Positions 43,545 through 64,000 of a stretch of DNA of 64,000 bases are shown here, in pieces. This DNA comes from Plumapathes pennacea. Its lineage: Eukaryota; Cnidaria; Anthozoa; Antipatharia; Myriopathidae. Within the stretch, counting starts at the first letter, position 1. The number at the start of each line of letters is the position of its first letter. The translations under genes were made by a program, and so were the position numbers. The notes under the pieces were generated by a model. That model worked only from the letters and a program-made list of their open reading frames with translations, did not search any database and had not been told where the DNA came from. Location of the stretch: contig OZ038470.1 of the NCBI GenBank assembly GCA_964036295.1, forward strand, positions 4,699,001 to 4,763,000, read 5' to 3'.

Positions 43545-46500
43545 TTAATCCGCCCGCAGAGCCTTGGCGAGGACGTCCCAAAGATAGGGTTTGACAATAC
43601 TGCTCTCCCAGTCCAGGTATGTTCTGTCTCGCAACAAGGTTGGTATCTCGCATTCCTTTAATAGTATCGGGACGACCACATGGGAACCAATGGCTGCTAA
43701 TGCCGTCTGTATCTCATGCTTACACCATTTGCTTTGAATAAAGTCTGGTGAGAGAACAGCTAGTGTTTTTCTGCTGCTGTAAATCGCATCGCTGATGTTT
43801 TCCACTATAGTAGCTCCTGCTACAAAATCTCTGAAGTCGACACAGCAGAGAAACTCTCTCCGTTCCAGCTCTTCTATCAGCTCTTGCACAAACGTAGTGT
43901 CTTTAGAGCTGTAGCAAACGAATACATCGTACTTTTTCTCGAAGTAGGTTTCTCCGCTCTCTACCAAAAATAAAGGAAAAAAATGCGTAAGACAGCGCCA
44001 AAGTAAAACGCATATCGTTTTAAACTCTCTTAACCGCTCCAAGAAGTGATCAACTTAGATTTTCCATTTCAGTCTCTTACCAGAAATATATCATACAGTA
44101 TGAAAAACTTGGCATTTGAAGTTTGCTCAGACGACAGCTGATTAAGCTATCAATACTCACTACCCTAGTCGTACATTTTCTTGTTGAATGGTTGAGAGAA
44201 TTTGTATTCGACGCAGTGCGGTCACCTAATTCTTCACTAGTCATAGGTCATCGCACAATTCAAGTCATTCAGTGCAACGCTCTTCAAATCTCAAGAATAG
44301 GACTCGATACTCAACCACAAGTTAGTTGCATCCATTTTTATGACATAGTGTGCACAAGAATAACGGGGCTTGCACACGAGGTGAGTTAAACCGAGTTAGA
44401 TTGCAATGGCGACTAGCGTTGAGAAAAGGAAGTGACGTCAGGAAAGAGCAGTATTTCGGCGGTGTTGTATTTTTTAAGGCTGAACGAGTTTAGTGGGCAT
44501 TTTTCACTGTTTTCATAACGAAATTATGAACTTTCCACGTGTGAGTACGTACAAGTCAAGATTGCACGCGCGCTTAATAATTACGTATTATCTAACTCCC
44601 TCGTAACATGCCTACATGGCGATTTGTTGTTGTTGTTTTTATCTCTTAGCAACGTTCAACACGGTTGTATTTTCTGCACGTTGCTATGCAATATTCGTAC
44701 ATTATTAAAGAAGTTGGAAAATAAAACATTAATATAATTCTGTTTCTTACCTGGGACTTGCCAATTACTATCTTGCTCCCAAGGTGCGGATTCACAATGA
44801 ATCGGGAGACGGATGCTTGTTATTTCACCACCTCCAATAGAAACTGAACGTCTCTTCACCAGACAGTGGTGTAAACCGACCGCCAGCACAACAACTACCA
44901 AGACACTTGCGGGTATAGAAATATACCAGACCATATCTGTTGGACTGATTCTGCCACTTGGTGTGGGATTTACTGGAATTTCTATAAACCAAACCAAACC
45001 AAAACTATAATTATTACTATATATATATTAAGAACTACGTGTACTGTATAGCATTACTATCTGAAAAAAATAATTTACTATAATATTGTAACCACGGTAC
45101 TTCTACTATGCAACTAGTACTACTGCTGCGGCTAGCTAGTGTTACTACTATCTGGTGCTCAAAATATTCATTCAATAACAATGTCGTTACTACAGTACTA
45201 ACCTGGTATGCAGCCACTGGAAGATGTTAAGCCAGGTGGAGACTCCGTTAAGTCGTTCCCATTGTATGGACATGGTGTACATTCATAAGTTACGTTGTTT
45301 GTGCCATCATTGTATGTCCCGGGTGGACACGGGTGCTTTTTATTCTCCCTGGGGGGACAGAAGTGTCCCTTTGGGCAGGGGACTGCAAAAAAACAACACC
45401 GAACACAATCAGACAGACATACAGACAATATTCAACACTTTAACCCAATAACACGGCCAAATAATGTTCCCTTCATGTTTTTAAGACCTATATCTGTAAC
45501 CTTTTGCAGACTTTTCTCAAATTAGAGTCTGTCTAGTGGTGTTTGAAGAATGGTCCAGCTCGTAAATTACACTTGTAAATGTTTATTAAATTGACACCTG
45601 GGCCCGGTTGTTCGTAAGCCGATTAAGCTAATCTAGGATCAACAAAATTATTTCTCTCAACCTCTCTCCTAATAAATTGCAGGATTTTGTTCGAAGAAGT
45701 GTTACATCGTATTAGTTGGCCAGCGGCCTACGTATGGTTGTATGCGCACGCATGCCATGTGCGTTCTCTTGTATTTCAACCGCCATTACAGTTTGTATAT
45801 TAAAGTTATGTTGTTGAGCTAAAGCCTCATCGTGAGACATAACAAGAAGGATTAAAGAGCTTGTTCCAGGTTAAAACGTATCAAGGAAGTCATTGTGGAC
45901 AAAACCATCACACTTTCAGGCTTATAAATGACAAAAAAGTTTAGATCTAATCCAGGATTAGCCTAATCGTGCTTTGAAAAACCGGGCCCAGGAGGACAAA
46001 ATAATGTTCTTGTCAAATTCCTATGTTACTCTATTATGTATTTGGGGGTGCACAGAATACCAAGGCTGGGCCTTGGTGTTTTGTGCTGAATCGTGTTGCC
46101 AAATGTAGGATTTTGACAAAGATAAAGGAAGGCAGCCAATATATGATGGTTGTACCAATGTTACCATTTTAATGGCTAATTTATGTTCTCAGGAAGGAAA
46201 TATTCTTTTGCAAGAATTTGACACACCATTTGATCTTATTTGAAAGCCCCCCCCCCTGGGGCTTATTAGAACATTTATGGCATACTATATTTTGATTTAA
46301 GATGCATGGCCTTTTCTTAATATTTTCTTAATATTGTAAGACATAACATAGACATGCTTACCTACAGTAACGTGAGCTGATTTGTTGACCTTGTTAAACT
46401 CGTCTTTCATTACTATGCACGTATAACTTCCTGCATCTGTTGCAGAGACATTATTTATCTCCAGAGAAGTTTTCATAAAAATATAGGTTGTTTCTCCATT

Positions 46501-49500
46501 ATGGTGGTAGTAAACAAAATGTTTATCCTCATTTATCATTTGTCCAGATTTGTAAAAATATATAATTCCATCCTTGGCTAGGCCCTCGCACGTTATATTG
46601 ACAGACCCACCAGTAAATGCAGTAACTGGTTCAAATAATGATATTTGTAGATTAGCAGGTGGAGCTGTGTAGCAAAAGAATACACAAAGATTAGGAGTGC
46701 AGTGTACAGTACCAGACTACAGCCAATGCTCTTCTGGGTTAACCCTTTTACCCCTGAGCTCATAATACAAATATTTGTCCCAACCATTCATTACAGAAGA
46801 AATTATGAGTGAAGTAAGAATTGATAGGCCATTCAGCTTTCATCTACAATCCTGGACAAAATTGTTGGGACAGCAGACATGATTTGTGCCTGTCACACGA
46901 CAATAACATCCCCCTCCCCCCTCCCATTTCAGTGTTGAAAAGTGGAGAACCAAGACATGATGTATGTGTGTTGTCAAATTTTTGTCTTCTAACACTTAAC
47001 AGTAAACCCCATCTAGGCCCTTTGTATTTTATTTTTAAAATATCTAGTCTTGTAACACTAAACTGTATCTTTTTCCATAACACTTAACATTAATTTTTTT
47101 GGATTCATAACACCCAGTAAAAAATTCAGGTCCATAATACTTAACAGTTACCCCATCTAGACCCTCTGATTTGACCAATAATGCTCGAGAGGAATTTGAT
47201 GGATCATAACATTTGGTAATCCCTGGCTCTTGCACATCATTAGATTCTCAAAGTATCATAATCATTTGAACTCTATTTTGTCTGGTGATTGTTGTTGTAT
47301 CCTTTTTATTTACTTGATATATTAAAAGTGAAAGTTTGACTTACTGATAGCTGACACTATTTGCACTGCAGTGTCGTTTCCCAATTTATTTGTGCCAACA
47401 CAAGTGTAATTTCCTGCATCTCCCATTTCAAACCCATTGAGTATCTGCAGCACCTTCTTGCATTCACTAAACTTGTACCTTGAAGAATTCTTCAGTGGCT
47501 GGCCATTTAAGAGCCAAGACACATGTGCAACAGGGTTAGCCTTAACTTCACATTTTATTTGAAGAGTTGCATCAACGGGCAAAGTCTGGCTCAGACTAGT
47601 GATACGCACACTTGGAGGACCTGATAAATAGTGAAAAGAATACCATCACAATGTCTTCCTCACAATCTCAAGCTCTAACCTCATTCCCAGGCTCTTTCAT
47701 CTTCTAGCTCTCCTGCCCCAAAAGCCTGGGAATGAGGTTGCTCCAGCTCTTGTTTTTCATTATCAAAATTGAAAAAAAAAAAAAAAAAAAAAGAAAAATC
47801 TAAAAGTGACAGCACAACAATGCAACAGCTAAATTGCACTGTCCATATTCAAAATAATATTGTATTTTATTTGCACACAATGTTACAAGCAACAATATAC
47901 TGTGTCCAACCATTAATTTTATGCAACATTGTGTTGACCTAATATGTCCTGATCTAATCAGTGAATTTTACCCACTCCTAAACTCAGAACACAAATAAGT
48001 TATCCCAATAAGATAACTTAAATTTTGTGAGACTTAAGAAGAAGAAAAATCTTGTCATCTTTGTCGATGTTGGTAAAGTCTTCATTTTCTTTTTTCTTCT
48101 TGTAATCTGAGATATATGGCTGATTTGTTTTCAGGTGAGGGGCAGGGGCTTACCAGTATCTCAAACTTCAAATTCAACCAGAAGGACACTTATAGAATCA
48201 GGGGAAGTTAAAAAAAAAAAAAAAAAAAAAAACAATTATCCAGCCCTTTAGCCAAGTTATCCAGTTTAAATGAGGAGGTTCATTTTTGACTGTCAGATAC
48301 ACTGTACATGTGGCTATTCATGGTCATGGGACCCCCAAATAATGAATGTTATAAAATAACTATGATACTATGCGTGCCCTGATTGGCTAAATAACCGTGT
48401 TAGATGAGAGTATATTACACGCTGACGCGATACGCGATGTTTTTTACTTGGCTAATTATTTTATAAAAGAAATATATAACGTGTTCCCGTGTAATATAGC
48501 CTCATCTAAACACTTGGGAAGTTGGGAGAACACTCGAGTAGCGCCGGAAACCACTCGGCGGCCTCGTGGTTTCCTTACGCTACTCTCGTGTTCTCCCAAC
48601 TTCCCGCGTGTTTAGAGGCTATATTACACGGTGACGCGTTATATATTTCTTAAGTATTAAACTTATTAAATTATCACAATCCCATTCCCTAATGGATCCA
48701 GGCTTCTAATTTACCTTTACTGACACCCTCATCAGTGGGACAAACTTGTCGGCGTTGTCTGAGCCTTGGCAAAGTTTCAGCAGCTGAATAAAATAAACAT
48801 ATACACAAGCAATAATGAAATAAATACAGAGCTGACTAGTGCATCGAAGATCTTAACTCAGGAATGATGTCCATCAAATAAAACTGCATTATTAAACTGG
48901 AGTGCCATTTGTGACTGTCTGAAACAGCCGGCAGAGGTAGAGAAAGAGGATTGTGGGGTAATAAATTAAATGACATAAAATAAACACGTCAATAATTGAT
49001 CGGACAAAGAGCACTAATAGCTAATGGAAAGTATTATCAACTGATCAATATTTTAAGCAATTTAATATTCGTTTTATGCCAATAACAGATCAGTGGGTGG
49101 CTTTTGAAAAATATCAATTATAATTGGAACACGTCCACATGAGTGTAACTTGAATAATTATTATCCTTGATGGAGTTGTGTAATAGGAGATACCTTGTCT
49201 TCGCACCACTAGACTTGTAATGACACACTAGCAGGCACAAAAAATGTAATGAATTCAGTTTTTAAATAGTGGATACAAATTGTATTCATGGAGGTATGTT
49301 TACTTCGACAAATTGCGACATTAAAATGGAAATCTCTCGAACTGTGATTCAAATAAACTCACCCGTTTTGCGGCATGTTCTCATGCATAACGTCTCTAAA
49401 TCCTGGCACGGAACGCATTTCCCAGACTTCGTTCCGCAATATTTGACAGCGACTTTCACAACACGTTCGTTTGAGCACGAACAAGCAGTCAGCGTGGTAC

Positions 49501-49615
49501 GAAGCACACACAAGCCAGTTTTCACCTCGCTCGCGGCACTGCAGTGAATCAGTGCGAGAAAATTTACAACACACAAGCAGTAGAAAGAAAAGCCGCTGAA
49601 TTTCAATGCTGCCAT
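43545..49615 (-). CDS. Receptor copy C: SP, Cys-rich, Ig, Ig, EphR-like, TM, TIR
   Basis: The most compact copy. Exons (minus): 49615-49363, 48783-48715, 47620-47345, 46664-46362, 45382-45203, 44981-44751, 43960-43545; sum 1728 nt, 575 residues, all introns phase 1. An in-frame ATG lies 66 nt upstream (49681), but MAALKF at 49615 starts the same signal peptide as in A and B and is preferred. Ig1 lacks one codon, the Cys-rich exon lacks one codon, and the stem (IPVNPTPSGRISPTD) resembles B. The TIR domain is almost identical to A. About 1.8 kb separate its start from the stop of the C1-THF synthase gene upstream on the same strand. Confidence 0.88.
45598..45993. mobile_element. GGGCCCGG MITE in copy C, split by a short solo LTR
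   Basis: Same insertion as in copy B (24767-26142), with ends GGGCCCGGTTGTTCG and AAAAACCGGGCCC. Interrupted by the LTR at 45700-45844. Confidence 0.75.
45700..45844. mobile_element. 145-bp solo LTR with 5-bp target duplication
   Basis: Begins TGTTACATCG and ends GAGACATAACA (TGTTA...TAACA), flanked by AGAAG at 45695-45699 and 45845-45849. The copy B MITE has the uninterrupted TTCGAAGAAGGATTAAAG. Short LTRs with such ends are found in Copia-like elements, but this class call is an inference. Confidence 0.8.
47772..48345. other. Intron 2 of copy C, conserved with copy B
   Basis: Poly(A) tract 47772-47793, then sequence matching copy B 29998-30540, with a second A-run at 48210-48231. Nothing coding. 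Confidence 0.6.
48349..48655. mobile_element. Palindromic MITE in intron 2 of copy C
   Basis: Inverted pairs include GTGTAATATAGCCTC / GAGGCTATATTACAC and CTTGGGAAGTTGGGAGAACAC / its inverse, with a GGAAACCAC...GTGGTTTCC core. The sequence interrupts what is continuous in copy B (GAATGGTATTAAACTTATT). Non-coding. Confidence 0.7.
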
Positions 49616-50700
49616 TTCCGAGAAACGGACTTGAGGTTGGAAACCCCCGTAGACGACAAACAGCTGGCTTGAAAAGATCAACAGTTGCAGAAGAACCTTA
49701 TTTCTCGAACAGGGTTCGATGAGTTACGTGTAGTCCAAATGTTTAAACAGCACGAAAGAAATGAACTTGCTCTTCCAGAAGATACCAACTAACTGTCGAA
49801 CTCAAGTCAGGGCACATGGTTTCGGTTTACATCCCTTCCGGAAGGTGGTGCTCAGATGTAGCGTCACGCCACTTGCGTCATTTATTCCTATTTTTAACTA
49901 TGTCGTAATTTTTACTGTAGGGCGGAGTCTAACCAGAAATACACTCGCGCTATGTCTGTATAATACTTAAGCGGATGCAGCATCTCCTAACTTTAACAAA
50001 CTGCCGAAGAGCAGGTAAATTCGTGAAGTAAAATAGACAAGACGGAAAAAGGCCCTCGCCAGGAGATCGTTACGTAGAACGACAGCTTCCGGCGTGAATG
50101 ATCAGACAGGGTGGTTCAGTACATTTTACCGTGCTTGGCAGGATGACAGGCAAGATTATACGTCAGTGGCTGTTCCGAAACAAGGTCCGGACCATGTTTC
50201 CGTGCTCGGGCATCTTGCCGAAATTTAATCAGCACGAGGACTTTCGAAAAATCGCGTGGTCGCGTGGTCACCTGTTTCTCAGTAAACTTGCTAATAAGAC
50301 ACAGGTTTCCCCAAATTGCCACATTTATGTGCAGTATGCCAAAGTGAAATACGTTTCTTTCAGTCGAACTATCAGCAGGAGAGAACAAATTGTAATAGGT
50401 TCTGGGTCTAGAGTGACACTTCATACTTTATTACATGAAATTTTCGCGACATGTTAATTTCGCGATTTTTAAGTAGTGCATATTTCGCGACAGTTCAATT
50501 TTGCGATTTTCGAAATATACATATTCTAGATCACTTCAATTTCGATTTAATTTCAATTTTTATATTTCGTGACACGTTAATTTCGCAAAATTCGCGAAAT
50601 TAAAAGTGTCATCAAGAGAGGATACTCTCTTGGTGTCATGCAATGAGATTACCACGTCAAACCAGAAGGGTTCCACATCGGAAATCGACAAGCAATTCCG
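49616..50700 (-). promoter_or_regulatory. Upstream region of copy C, largely replaced
   Basis: Homology to A and B runs only to about 49850; from 49851 to about 50675 unrelated sequence replaces the upstream DNA, and homology resumes at GGAAATCGACAAGCAA (50680). The replacement contains an open frame on each strand (50098-50457 plus, 50116-50424 minus) without recognised domain, and a TTCGCGA-rich repeat. Regulatory role is inferred from position only. Confidence 0.35.
50430..50612. repeat. TTTCGCGA(AT) repeat cluster
   Basis: Several copies of TTTCGCGACA.GTTAATTTCGCGATTTT and the inverse CGCGAAATTAA, with GTGACACTT (50413) facing AAAGTGTCA (50605). Probably a MITE. Confidence 0.6.
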
Positions 50701-50874
50701 AGAAAATGTTTACAAATCGACCTTAACCGTGCAATATCGCGCTTTCACTTTCAGGTCATTGAACTGGAACCACCGAAGACTTTCTACTTGGTTTTTCTTT
50801 TTCTTTTTCTTTTTTCTTTTTTGTTTACTTGCACTGAGTTTGGCAACTTATGTAAATTTGTGTCTGTTTTAGCC

Positions 50875-51380
50875 AGATGAAATCGGACGCTTTTAACAGA
50901 ACGAAAGCTCTAAAAAAGCTCCGTTCAAAATAAACACGGATTACGAGTTTCTCTGAAACGCGTGGGTGTTAAAGATTAAGTTGATATTAACAGAGCGACA
51001 GCCCGAGCTTTTAGACGGTATTTAATTGTCCAGGTGACTCTCATTTTACTGACAAGATAATAGGTGGCACGGTCTAATCTTCTTACCATCAGAGTTTCAA
51101 TTCATGCAACCAAATCTATAACGAGGGGATCTTTACATATCTATTTTAAACTCTACCCGGAATCATCTGAAACGGAACTACGCACGCACGATATCTTCAA
51201 ACCTTAACTAACCCACCGAGTTATATCCCTCCTTCGTTTTGTAGCTATCGATCTAATAATGCCCAGGTTTTGTTTGTTGTCTGTTTATATTTTCCATCTG
51301 CTTTAAAAGCTTACGTTATTTCCTCCAGCATGTACTGCTTGAAAGGCGCGCAAACGAGAGATTAGTTTACGACTTCTGAC
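50875..51380. other. 3' flank of C1-THF synthase gene
   Basis: The sequence between the stop codon of the C1-THF synthase gene and the upstream region of receptor copy C. No clear polyadenylation signal was fixed (a variant ATTAAA is present on minus near 51018-51023) and no other feature is seen. Confidence 0.35.
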
Positions 51381-63840
<12,460 letters not shown>

Positions 63841-64000
63841 CTGTAGCAACAGAAATAACATTTTTACTATGATAACAAGGAAGGGTAGCAGAGTGATCCA
63901 GACTCATACGGCTTCAAAGCGCAGGTCAAAGTTACCAAACTCGCACCCAAGAAGCGTGACCAGATCAAAAAGAGCGGTTTTCTGATTACCGTCGAAAGTA

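Noticed and set aside
50098-50457. 119-codon plus-strand frame upstream of copy C
   Set aside because: No recognised domain, an equally open frame on the other strand, and the sequence lies in a replaced, repeat-containing region.
63907-64000. Open minus-strand segment at the window end (TALFDLVTLLGCEFG, then LRFEA) with a possible GTATGA donor, as the next upstream exon of the C1-THF synthase gene
   Set aside because: The family has a conserved GGGYxQVIPMEE-like sequence directly before FNLHLTGDIHA, and this segment does not resemble it. The opposite strand is equally open. It may be a transposon fragment; left unassigned.

Overview
The window is animal nuclear DNA. Genes are split into small exons with GT-AG introns, introns and flanks are full of DNA-transposon relics, foldback elements and solo LTRs, and there is no operon structure. 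The gene set fits an anthozoan cnidarian, most likely a stony coral: a tandem family of membrane receptors with Ig domains and a TIR domain, a type known to be expanded in corals, beside a metazoan C1-tetrahydrofolate synthase gene. The species is an inference from content, not from any search.

All recognised host genes lie on the minus strand. From right to left: (1) 63840 to 51381 holds the last 19 exons (498 codons before the stop) of a C1-THF synthase gene (MTHFD1/MTHFD1L type, formate-THF ligase domain); its 5' part lies beyond the window. (2) 49615-43545, 36120-21309 and 18652-7169 hold three intact tandem paralogues (copies C, B, A) of a seven-exon receptor gene: signal peptide plus Cys-rich N-terminus, a short exon with a furin-like site, Ig domain 1, Ig domain 2, a Cys-rich ephrin-receptor-like module, a transmembrane exon, and a TIR exon. 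Every intron is phase 1 and the summed exons keep frame in all three (576, 580 and 575 residues). (3) The 3' flank of copy A (2.1-7.1 kb) is repeated almost unchanged behind copy C (38.5-43.5 kb) and partly behind copy B (20.5-21.3 kb).

The three copies are mosaics. Exon 1 is the same in A and B, the Ig2-to-stem part is shared by B and C (with a shared transposon insertion that A lacks), and the TIR exon with its 3' flank is shared by A and C (with a shared insertion that B lacks). This points to gene conversion or unequal exchange within the array. Because the copies can be aligned to each other, several insertions have visible empty sites: a 3.57-kb element with perfect 76-bp inverted ends, a Harbinger relic with transposase, a TTAA element, a 145-bp solo LTR, and an LTR present once with and once without an intron-like segment.

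The most unusual single item is a 1.12-kb Mutator-like element in intron 1 of copy B (34611-35734; 169-bp inverted ends, 9-bp target duplication) that carries a fragment of a mitochondrial pyrimidine-nucleotide carrier gene (SLC25A33/36 type), an animal counterpart of a plant Pack-MULE. Introns of the C1-THF synthase gene hold two near-identical 0.9-kb palindromes, a 0.46-kb GAT microsatellite and several minisatellites.
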